Shown piece after piece: positions 9,197 to 16,571 of a stretch of 25,106 bases of DNA. Below the pieces are notes generated by a model. That model saw nothing but the letters and a program-made list of their open reading frames with translations. It did not search any database and had not been told where the DNA came from. Origin of the DNA: a bacterium (GTDB taxonomy: Bacteria > Auribacterota > UBA3054 > B51-G9); assembly GCA_029939815.1 (NCBI GenBank), contig JAOZSF010000002.1, positions 1-25,106 on the forward strand, written 5' to 3'. The first letter of the stretch is position 1, and every line of letters begins with the position of its first letter. A program made the position numbers and the translations under genes.

Positions 9197-10531
9197 ATGA
9201 ACTTATCACACAAAATCATTATATCATTGTTGTTAATCTTAACTGTTTTAGGCAGTTCAAATTGCTGTGCCGGTGCTAAGCAGCCCAAATTGTATGATTA
9301 TATACAAAAGATTTCAGAACATATAAAACCATTACCGCTGCTCTATGCTCAGAAAAGTGACAGACGTTTGGAATATGAGAATATGATGAATATTCTTTTT
9401 TCACTTATGTATCTTGGTGATACTTTGGTAATAATGACTCCTGACGGTGATTATGCGGTATTCACGTATTTGAAAAAAAATAAAATTGTTTTGAAATCAA
9501 CTCAATATGAAGAATTAACATCTAATTTTAAAAGTTTACTTGATGATTATAAAAGAATTTGGGTCGTTGTCGTTGACCATAGAGCCGGATGGCAGGCTCA
9601 ACCGCCAAGTCAATATTTGCCTGTGCTGAAAAAAGATTATATGGATCTTCCGTTACCGATGCCAACTTATTTTGCGGATAAAGGTGTTGTAGTCGGTTCA
9701 ACTAATTTCTGGATTAATAAGGCTGCGTTATTAAAAAAAGTGGCTGAAATCAGCCCCCAAAATAGGAACCCGCGCCTGTATTTGCGGTTGGGACAAGTAT
9801 ATAGGCGGTTTGGCAAACTTGAAGAAGCGGTAAAAACTTATGAAAAAGGAATAAAATATTTTCCGGAAGACCCTTTTTTACACAGAGAACTTGGAGCATG
9901 TTATTATTGGGAATATTCGCCTCCGCTTTTAGAGGAATCAATAAAAGAAAATCGTATTGCCAATCAGTGCCATATAAGCAAGTTTGGCAAGCCTAAATAT
10001 GACGCGATGTTTAATGCGGCAATGGCGTACAGAGACCTTGGTGAATTGACGAAAGCACAGCTTCAATACAATGATATTTTACGATCAATAAATGAGTTTC
10101 CTGACAATTATTTTGAATCTCAGACGAGGCGTTATCTTGCTAATGTATATCTTGAGAGCGGAAGAACAAATGACGCACGGCTTCAGTATGAGCTTGACAT
10201 TAAGCTTGCTGCTCAGCCGTTACCTTATTCTTATAATAAACTGCTTGACATTTATGACGTTAACGGCGAAAAGAAAAAGTATAGTGATGCGGTGAAAGAA
10301 TATTTTGAAGTTTGTGGTAACAAAGATCCGTCAGCAATAATTCGTTATATAGATTATGTGAAAGATAGTGAAGAGAAACAACTGATAATAGAAGATATTA
10401 ATGTCGTGAAAACATGGATGCAGTCAAATACAAACTTGCTTAATAAAATAAGATTAAACCCCGAGTGGTGGGATATTTGGACTAATGTGACGATAAACTG
10501 CGGTGTTTCACCGGTAACTAATAAAAAATAA
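9197..10531 (+). CDS. Secreted TPR protein resembling the soluble half of the preceding GT-C/TPR protein
   Basis: A 444-residue protein with an N-terminal signal peptide (hydrophobic stretch about 7-20, then a SSNCCAGA cleavage region; two cysteines are present but there is no canonical lipobox). Residues about 70-165 contain GDTLVIMTPDG (74-84) and RIWVVVVDH (120-128), the same arrangement as the post-membrane domain of the 5872-9192 product (NDKIILVSD, SLWLVGVSG). TPR units follow; the clearest is at 192-225 (LYLRLGQVY...EEAVKTYEKGI). It looks like a membrane-free counterpart of its upstream neighbour and starts only 4 nt after it. A periplasmic scaffold or partner in polysaccharide assembly is a reasonable inference. 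It has no recognisable catalytic motif. Confidence 0.7.
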   Translation: MNLSHKIIISLLLILTVLGSSNCCAGAKQPKLYDYIQKISEHIKPLPLLYAQKSDRRLEYENMMNILFSLMYLGDTLVIMTPDGDYAVFTYLKKNKIVLKSTQYEELTSNFKSLLDDYKRIWVVVVDHRAGWQAQPPSQYLPVLKKDYMDLPLPMPTYFADKGVVVGSTNFWINKAALLKKVAEISPQNRNPRLYLRLGQVYRRFGKLEEAVKTYEKGIKYFPEDPFLHRELGACYYWEYSPPLLEESIKENRIANQCHISKFGKPKYDAMFNAAMAYRDLGELTKAQLQYNDILRSINEFPDNYFESQTRRYLANVYLESGRTNDARLQYELDIKLAAQPLPYSYNKLLDIYDVNGEKKKYSDAVKEYFEVCGNKDPSAIIRYIDYVKDSEEKQLIIEDINVVKTWMQSNTNLLNKIRLNPEWWDIWTNVTINCGVSPVTNKK

Positions 10532-10536
10532 TTCTT

Positions 10537-11121
10537 GTGGGTATAAAAAGAAAAATAATTTCTCAATTCGGGAAAATATACCTTGAAATGAAAGGTGTTG
10601 AAATCGGAAGTGCAGTTGTTATGTACGGGCTTCCACGAGTTAATATCGTAAATGGAGCAAGAATTATAATCGGTAATAATGTTGCTTTATGCTCAACAAG
10701 TGATGGGAATCCATTAGGTGTAAACCATCGCGTGATTTTATCCGCGATCCGTTCAGATAGTGAAATTATAATCGGAAGTGATACAGGAATTAGCGGAACG
10801 ACAATTGCCGCAGCAAAATCTGTGAAGATTGGCAGTAATTGCTTGATTGGTGCTAATGTAACAATTACGGATTATGATTTTCATTCGGTAAAACCGGAAG
10901 GCAGGAGATATAATACAAATACTGAAGATATTGGCTGTTCCTCTGTTGTTATAGAAGACAATGTTTGGCTGGGCATGAACGTTATTGTGTTAAAAGGCGT
11001 TAGAATAGGGCAAAACAGTATTATTGCAGCAGGAAGTATAGTAACAAAATCTATTCCTTCAAATTGTATTGCCGGTGGTAATCCGGCAAAGATTCTGAAG
11101 GAAGTTAGTAATAAAGAATAG
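10537..11121 (+). CDS. Hexapeptide-repeat acyltransferase (WcaF/maltose O-acetyltransferase type)
   Basis: A 194-residue left-handed parallel beta-helix acyltransferase. Imperfect [LIV]-G-x4 hexapeptides run through about 30-180 (IIIGNNV, VKIGSNCLIGANV, VVIEDNVWLGMNVIVLKGV). The probable catalytic histidine is H116 in DYDFHS, and the typical family ending GGNPAKILKEV is present. Enzymes of this type transfer acetyl groups from acetyl-CoA to sugar hydroxyls, here probably on the polysaccharide repeat unit or its lipid-linked precursor in the cytoplasm. The only reasonable start is GTG 10537, 5 nt after the previous stop, with no strong Shine-Dalgarno, so translational coupling is likely. The family is clear; the exact acceptor is not. 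Confidence 0.88.
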   Translation: MGIKRKIISQFGKIYLEMKGVEIGSAVVMYGLPRVNIVNGARIIIGNNVALCSTSDGNPLGVNHRVILSAIRSDSEIIIGSDTGISGTTIAAAKSVKIGSNCLIGANVTITDYDFHSVKPEGRRYNTNTEDIGCSSVVIEDNVWLGMNVIVLKGVRIGQNSIIAAGSIVTKSIPSNCIAGGNPAKILKEVSNKE

Positions 11122-11163
11122 GTTTATAATAAAATGGAATATCAGTTTATGGAGTCAACAACA

Positions 11164-12453
11164 ATGAAATTCACAGTAGAAATATTAGTGGCTGTAGGGC
11201 TCGTACTTGCGTTTATCCGACCTAAATGGTTGCTTTATTTTCTTGTATTTAGTTTGCTGGAGCCATCACGTTTTTTAAGTCTCGGGAATTATGTTATTCT
11301 TGGCACGGTAAACGTAAAATATTATGAGATTACGATATCACTGATTTATTTTAGCGCACTATGGAATCAAAAAAGATCAATTAAGGACTGTGTGCCGGTC
11401 AGCCTTGTAGTGTTTATCTTTTTTGCCCTTATTTCTCTGTGGAGGGGAAATTCGATATATGGTGAAGCGGCTTTCAACCAGTTTCGTACTTTTTATTCTA
11501 TGGGAATGTGCCTTGTAATTCCTCTGCTTTTTAAAGAAACGAAAGAGCTGCGGCCATTATTGATTTTCTTTTTTATTATGACTGTAATTATGGGATCTAT
11601 AGAATTTCTTGGTGTGATGGGGGTAAATAAAATTAATCAGTTTGCAATGAGTGGAAATCGATATACTTCTATGTTAAGCGCTTCGCAGGGGGCTATGCTG
11701 GCAATGCCGTATATCTACGTTTTAAGTACTTTTCGCTATATTAATAAAAACAGGATTATGGTTCTTTTGGGTGGAGTATATTGCTTTGCTTTATCGGTAA
11801 TGACTGGTTCAAGAGGAGTTTTACTTGGACTAATTGGAGGAACAGCCGGACTGATTTTGCTAATGCCGATACGCAAAAAAGTCACTATAACAATAACTAT
11901 TGTATTACTTGGATTATCTTCTTTTGTTTTTGCCAAAACTTTTTATATTGAACGTTACGGAATGACCCTTGGTGAAAGATTTAGCAACATAATTTCAACA
12001 CATGAAGGTACCGCAAGGTGGCGACTTGATGCGTGGCGCCAAATGCTTGATGATATTAAAGAAAAACCGCTTTTGGGCTCTCCATTCGGAACTTCTTCTG
12101 TTTTTAATGTTTACGGCGGTAATAGAGAAGAGCATGCACCGCATAATGAGTATTTGAAAATTGCGAGGTACACCGGTTTAATTGGTTTTGGTGCGTTTAT
12201 ATGGTTTCTTGTGGGGATTTTCTTTTCCGGTTTTAAAAAACTAAGAAAACTTGGCGAAAATAAAGAATATTATGAACTTGCAGCTTTTATAATGTGTTTT
12301 CTTTTTCATGTAATTACCGCTACGTTTACGCAGGCTTTCACCACGATGGACAGAAGTCCGATTGTTTGGGCATTAGCCGGAATAATTACACTTTATACTT
12401 TAACGAATACTAAAAAAAGTTCTGAAAAAAAAACAATACAAAAATACGCGTAA
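11164..12453 (+). CDS. O-antigen polymerase/ligase family membrane protein (Wzy_C)
   Basis: A polytopic inner-membrane protein of the Wzy/WaaL superfamily, which polymerises lipid-linked repeat units or ligates polysaccharide to its acceptor. About ten to twelve TM segments are visible. The core has SGNRYTSM and TGSRGVLLGL in the middle, and the large periplasmic loop contains PLLGSPFGTS followed by the family's H-N-E signature (EEHAPHNEYLKIARYTGLIG). The first in-frame ATG is 11134, but GGAG at 11151-11154 sits 9 nt before ATG 11164, which is the better start and gives 429 residues. It follows the acyltransferase and precedes the GT4 gene. Polymerase and ligase cannot be told apart from sequence; a second family member lies at 13671-15842. 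Confidence 0.85.
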   Translation: MKFTVEILVAVGLVLAFIRPKWLLYFLVFSLLEPSRFLSLGNYVILGTVNVKYYEITISLIYFSALWNQKRSIKDCVPVSLVVFIFFALISLWRGNSIYGEAAFNQFRTFYSMGMCLVIPLLFKETKELRPLLIFFFIMTVIMGSIEFLGVMGVNKINQFAMSGNRYTSMLSASQGAMLAMPYIYVLSTFRYINKNRIMVLLGGVYCFALSVMTGSRGVLLGLIGGTAGLILLMPIRKKVTITITIVLLGLSSFVFAKTFYIERYGMTLGERFSNIISTHEGTARWRLDAWRQMLDDIKEKPLLGSPFGTSSVFNVYGGNREEHAPHNEYLKIARYTGLIGFGAFIWFLVGIFFSGFKKLRKLGENKEYYELAAFIMCFLFHVITATFTQAFTTMDRSPIVWALAGIITLYTLTNTKKSSEKKTIQKYA

Positions 12454-12465
12454 ATAATTTTGATC

Positions 12466-13608
12466 ATGAAACTGCTATTTCTTAATGCTAATATTGCCGG
12501 ATGCGGAACTTATCACAGAGCTTTGTGGTTCGGCAGATTATGCGCTGAAAACGGCGGACATGATGTTACAATTTGCACCGTGTCGCGTAATGAAAAATGG
12601 AAACGTAAAACGAGAGTTGAAAAGGGAATTACTATTACTGAAGGACCCAAATGGGGATACAAAAACATCCCCGGTTACGGTTCAAACTGGCTCGATATTT
12701 TATGGAGATGGAAAAAAATAGTGTCCGGTAATTACGATGTGATATTTGGATTTGAATATCATCCTAATGTGGCATGGCCAATTTACGCCGGGCTAAGAAA
12801 AAACCAGACTTTTATTTCAGATTGGTGCGATTGGTATTCAGGAGCAGCCAATCATTTCAAAGGAAATAAGATTGCTCATAAATGGGATAAAAATCGTGAA
12901 GAGAAAATCAGATTGAAAGCGGATAGAGTTAGTGTTATCAGCACAATGCTTTTTGAACGTGCAATGGATGTTGGCGTAAACAAAAAAAATATTACGTTGT
13001 TGCGTGAGGGTGTTGATACTAATTATATGAAACCATATCCGAAAGAAAGTGCCCGCTTGGAGTTAGGGATTTGTCAGGATACGCCAATAGTTGGAACTCT
13101 TACCGATGGTCATGCTTTTCCATTTCTTATTGATGCCTTTAAAAAAGTAAAAAAAGAAATAAATAACGCGAAACTCTTACTTGTCGGTGGTTTGACTCCC
13201 GAACAAAATAAACTTGTAATTGAAAGCGGATTGCAGGACTCTTTTATTTCAACAGGGAGATGCAGTGATGAACAACTGCCTGTTTTTCTTTCTGCGGCTG
13301 ATATTTTTGCTTTGCCGATGGCGGACACATTAGCGAATAAAGCCAGATTTCCGCATAAAATTGGAGATTATCTTGCGTGTGCCCGGCCGCTTGTTGTAAC
13401 TCGGGTGGGTGATTATCCCGAAATGCTTCGCGAGGATGGAGTTTCTGTGGTTGTTGATAATCAGGATAATTTTTCAATTGAACTGATAAAATTGATTAAA
13501 AATAAAGAACAACAAAACTTTCTCGCTAGAAAAAGCAGAGAATGGGTTGTTGAAAAGCTTGAATGGTCGGTAATTGCTCCCGATATCCTTAAATTTGTTG
13601 AAGGATGA
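12466..13608 (+). CDS. GT4-type (group 1) glycosyltransferase
   Basis: A GT-B fold glycosyltransferase of about 380 residues. The N-terminal half begins MKLLFLNANIAGCGTYHRA, a typical first Rossmann strand with a sugar-acceptor glycine loop. The C-terminal half has the usual GT4 progression: REGVDTNYM, IVGTLTDGH, AKLLLVGG, LPVFLSAADIFALPM, then NKARFPHKIGDYLACARPLVVT, where the classical E-x7-E motif is replaced by a D...K-type variant known in some GT4 members. It should add a nucleotide-sugar residue to the lipid-linked unit in the cytoplasm. A TTG at 12460 is also in frame, but ATG 12466 is the natural start. The gene lies 12 nt after the polymerase/ligase gene. The sugar donor is unknown. 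Confidence 0.88.
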   Translation: MKLLFLNANIAGCGTYHRALWFGRLCAENGGHDVTICTVSRNEKWKRKTRVEKGITITEGPKWGYKNIPGYGSNWLDILWRWKKIVSGNYDVIFGFEYHPNVAWPIYAGLRKNQTFISDWCDWYSGAANHFKGNKIAHKWDKNREEKIRLKADRVSVISTMLFERAMDVGVNKKNITLLREGVDTNYMKPYPKESARLELGICQDTPIVGTLTDGHAFPFLIDAFKKVKKEINNAKLLLVGGLTPEQNKLVIESGLQDSFISTGRCSDEQLPVFLSAADIFALPMADTLANKARFPHKIGDYLACARPLVVTRVGDYPEMLREDGVSVVVDNQDNFSIELIKLIKNKEQQNFLARKSREWVVEKLEWSVIAPDILKFVEG

Positions 13609-13670
13609 CAATTAACCCTCCTTCGGCGGATGCTACGCACAATAACATTAACGAATAACGATTAATAAAA
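13609..13670. other. Intergenic spacer with GC-rich patch
   Basis: The only sizeable gap inside the polysaccharide locus. Bases 13616-13637 are notably GC-rich (CCTTCGGCGGATGCTACGC) beside very AT-rich sequence, followed by an ATTAACGAATAACGATTAAT stretch with two near copies of AATAACG/ATTAACG. No stable hairpin or promoter is evident. It may be the remnant of a small dispersed repeat. Confidence 0.4.
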
Positions 13671-15842
13671 ATGCCAAATAAAAATAAATCTATAATAAGT
13701 AAAATATTATTTTCCCTTATTGTATTACCTATTACCGCAATATATCAATTGAGTTTCTTTGCTCAATCGGATGTTTTTCTTCAGGTAACGGTATTTGCTT
13801 TGAGTCTTTTCATTTTTTGTCTGTCTTGGTATAGGTGGACATTAGCGGTATATGTTTTTATTTTTTGCATACCGGTATTTAACACACTTAATGCTATATT
13901 TAGAATTCCATGGCCGGGGATCAATGTTAATGCTGTGATTCTTGGTGCATTATTAACATCCTGGGTTTATCACTATATTTGGGGAAAGCCTATTTCAGAT
14001 AAAAAACCTGATGTTTATTTACGCAAGACTCCACTTGACGGTATTTTAATATTTCTTGGCGTAATTATAATTTTACAATTACCGGTTGGCTGGGCACGCT
14101 TCAATAATGTTCTATGCCCCGGATTTTATAATGATGTCCCGCGGCAGATTATGAGTATACCGTTTTTCAGTATGCTGGATAATTATTTATGCTTTACCAG
14201 ATTATGGCAGTTCATGCAGATTGGTGTGGCCTTTTATTTGATTTGCTCTTCAATACGCCACCGGGAACAATTAAGAAATGTTCTCTGGCTTATTGTGATT
14301 TCAGGAGTTGTTGTAGGTTCTTATGGTATATTTCAATATTTTGCAGGATTTAGATGGGTTGGTATAAATTGGTTCTTTATGCGTGTTAATGCGACATTAA
14401 ACGGTCCTCACGCCGCTGGTATTTATTTCGCGACACTAATGGTCTTATGTGTGGCTCTGTTTTTCGCTACTCAGTCATATTGGAGAAAAATTATGATGTT
14501 TGCCGCAACTTGCGTGGCAGGCGGTGGTTTATGGTTTTCAGGAACAAGAACTGCCGCATTTGCGCTTGTAATTGTGCTTGGTGTGCTCGCGCTTGCTTTT
14601 CTTGTAATCTCAATGATTAAAAGTACAAATGTGAGAAAGGTTTTCTTAATCATTGTTGCTGTTTTGCTTTTTCTGGGACCGGGGTATTCGCTGATTATGC
14701 CAACGCAGGGACCGCTTTCCTCAATTACAAGATCAAGACAATTCCAGAGATTTACTGAAGGATTTAATAAATTAGCGTCTGATAAATCTTCATCAACGCT
14801 AAACGAATGGCTTGCATACAGATTTTATCACTGGACATCGGCAGCTAATGTTATTAAACAATTCCCGGTAACCGGTTCGGGCATCGGAACATTTGATAAA
14901 CTATATCGTCATGTGAAATTAAAAGATGATACATATAAAACAGCATTTGCTCACGCATTGTACTTGGATATACTGGTAGAGCAGGGTGTTTTTGCTTTGC
15001 TTGGGATAGTGTGTCTGTATTGTATTGCTATTGTCTTAAGCTGGAAACTTTATCGCGCGCGCGAAGTTTCATGGAGATGGAAACTGATGGGGATGGCAAT
15101 GCTTGTTTCACTATATGTCACCTTTGTCTCCAATTTTTTCACAAGCGATTTTTATTATGTTCTTGAACTGCAATTATGGTTTGCTCTTCTGTTTGCATTG
15201 GTGGTTTGTAACTATCAGCTTAATTTTGATCCGGTTCCATATTCGCTAACCAGACGTCTTAAAACAGCATCCGCCAATTTTTTTGCCTTCATAAAAAAAT
15301 CAAAAATAAGAATTGTTCTTGTGACCATTGTTATTTTACTTCTCTTATCCGGCTGGATTATTGAGCTTGGCAACTCAATTTATTATGGTTATACTTTTTT
15401 CAACTCTGCTAAACAATATACTCTAATTGACAGGATTCTGGAGTACGGTATTTTTTATTATCAAAAAGATGATCATAATAATAAATTTGCAAGAACTGCG
15501 AAATCAGTCTATAAGCCAATCAGAGTTAAAGATAAAAATTTGAGACTTTTCCTCAGAGCGGAACATCCTGATGTTAAAGAAAAACCGGTAAAGGCTACTG
15601 TTAGAATTGATGATGTTGTTGTAGGGGACACCATTTTGTCTAACAGAGAGTGGAACTTGTGTAGATTTGATTTAGGTGAATGGTTTGCAGATCATGCTAC
15701 TAATGTAGTTGGCAAAGAAGGAATTCCGGCCGTTCTTAATTTTGAATCAAGCAGAACATGGAATCCTTATAATTTGAAAAAAGGCAAAGATGACCATGAT
15801 TACGGAATTGACCTGGGAGCAATTGAATGGGGATATTATTAA
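13671..15842 (+). CDS. O-antigen ligase family protein with C-terminal beta-sandwich domain
   Basis: A 723-residue polytopic protein of the Wzy_C/WaaL superfamily. TM segments run from about 10 to 567. The family core includes GSYGIFQYFAG, NATLNGPHAAGIY and FSGTRTAAFAL. The periplasmic loop has PVTGSGIGTFDKLYRHVK, then HALYLDILVEQG, the usual Wzy_C signature. After the last TM (about 546-567) comes an extramembrane domain (about 612-723) with LRLFLRAEHPDVKEKPV, a strand-rich centre, and ESSRTWNPYNL...DYGIDLG near the end. This ending recurs in some bacterial O-antigen ligase-like proteins and looks like a carbohydrate-binding beta-sandwich. Whether it is polymerase or ligase is open. It is the second such protein in the locus and the last polysaccharide gene. 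Confidence 0.85.
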   Translation: MPNKNKSIISKILFSLIVLPITAIYQLSFFAQSDVFLQVTVFALSLFIFCLSWYRWTLAVYVFIFCIPVFNTLNAIFRIPWPGINVNAVILGALLTSWVYHYIWGKPISDKKPDVYLRKTPLDGILIFLGVIIILQLPVGWARFNNVLCPGFYNDVPRQIMSIPFFSMLDNYLCFTRLWQFMQIGVAFYLICSSIRHREQLRNVLWLIVISGVVVGSYGIFQYFAGFRWVGINWFFMRVNATLNGPHAAGIYFATLMVLCVALFFATQSYWRKIMMFAATCVAGGGLWFSGTRTAAFALVIVLGVLALAFLVISMIKSTNVRKVFLIIVAVLLFLGPGYSLIMPTQGPLSSITRSRQFQRFTEGFNKLASDKSSSTLNEWLAYRFYHWTSAANVIKQFPVTGSGIGTFDKLYRHVKLKDDTYKTAFAHALYLDILVEQGVFALLGIVCLYCIAIVLSWKLYRAREVSWRWKLMGMAMLVSLYVTFVSNFFTSDFYYVLELQLWFALLFALVVCNYQLNFDPVPYSLTRRLKTASANFFAFIKKSKIRIVLVTIVILLLLSGWIIELGNSIYYGYTFFNSAKQYTLIDRILEYGIFYYQKDDHNNKFARTAKSVYKPIRVKDKNLRLFLRAEHPDVKEKPVKATVRIDDVVVGDTILSNREWNLCRFDLGEWFADHATNVVGKEGIPAVLNFESSRTWNPYNLKKGKDDHDYGIDLGAIEWGYY

Positions 15843-15857
15843 TTTATGAATAAAACT

Positions 15858-15884
15858 TATAATATAACGTCATAAGTATATAAT
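15858..15884 (+). promoter_or_regulatory. AT-rich region with two TATAAT boxes before the basic secreted protein
   Basis: The gap after the ligase gene holds TATAAT at 15858-15863 and again at 15879-15884, 28-54 nt before the next start. No matching -35 hexamer is convincing, so this is only a weak promoter candidate that would separate the surface-protein genes from the polysaccharide operon. Confidence 0.25.
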
Positions 15885-15911
15885 ATCTTTTAACAAAACA
15901 TGGAGACAATT

Positions 15912-16415
15912 ATGAAATTGATATCAATGATAATCTTTATATTTGTAACAATGTCCTCTTTTTCACTTTTAGGTGGAGACGTCACTATTGATCAATCCGA
16001 TGTCAGCAGGATTTCCGGTGAAGCAAAAAAACAAATCGCTTCTGAAAGAAAAGAGGCAAAAAAGAGTGTTCGAAGAAAATCAGGGAATAGTAAATCCGGT
16101 AGGGAAAGGATAAGCAAACGTGATAAGCGCGATATAAAAAAAGAGTCGCGTAGAGACAAAAAACAGGCCAGAAAGGAAATTAGAAAGAAAGAAATAGCCG
16201 CCACAAAAGCTATTAATGAAAGTAAAACAAAAACAGTTACTGTTCCAAAAAGTAAAATACCAGTTCCGCCGAGTCAAAAAAAACAGGAAGCGAAACCTGT
16301 TGTGAAAAAACAAACAAAACCATCGGTACATAAATCTTCACCTGCCAAAAAACAAACTAAACCTGAACCGGTTGAAGAATCATACTGGTATGATTCAGTT
16401 ATTTTTTGGGATTGA
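15912..16415 (+). CDS. Small, very basic exported protein of unknown function
   Basis: I do not recognise a family. A signal peptide is visible (MKLISMIIFIFVTMSSFSLL, cleavage near LLGG or beyond). A mature region extremely rich in Lys/Arg with interspersed Glu follows (about 38-100: ERKEAKKSVRRK, KRDKRDIKKESRRDKK), then a Pro/Lys-rich linker (about 110-150) and an aromatic, acidic end SYWYDSVIFWD. Composition suggests a disordered or coiled-coil polycation, possibly binding an acidic polymer such as the polysaccharide made upstream. GGAGA at 15902-15906 is well spaced for ATG 15912; the earlier ATG 15900 overlaps that site and is less likely. Low-complexity basic proteins can be spurious, but the signal peptide and ribosome site support a real gene. 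Confidence 0.7.
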   Translation: MKLISMIIFIFVTMSSFSLLGGDVTIDQSDVSRISGEAKKQIASERKEAKKSVRRKSGNSKSGRERISKRDKRDIKKESRRDKKQARKEIRKKEIAATKAINESKTKTVTVPKSKIPVPPSQKKQEAKPVVKKQTKPSVHKSSPAKKQTKPEPVEESYWYDSVIFWD

Positions 16416-16571
16416 ACCCCGGTTTCTATGAACTGCGACTAAATCACATCTTTTGAAATAAAAAAAGCTGGATTGACGATATTCATTGCAATTAAGGCGT
16501 TTTGTACTTTCAAATACAGCCATGTGGAAATAGAGGGAAGGTAGTTTATTCCGTTGCAAATAGAGATTCAA
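16416..16571. other. Intergenic region, no clear elements
   Basis: About 156 nt between the basic secreted protein and the lipoprotein gene. A TTGACG hexamer occurs at 16473-16478, but no acceptable -10 box follows at 16-18 nt. No stable hairpin or RNA gene is recognisable. Confidence 0.5.
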
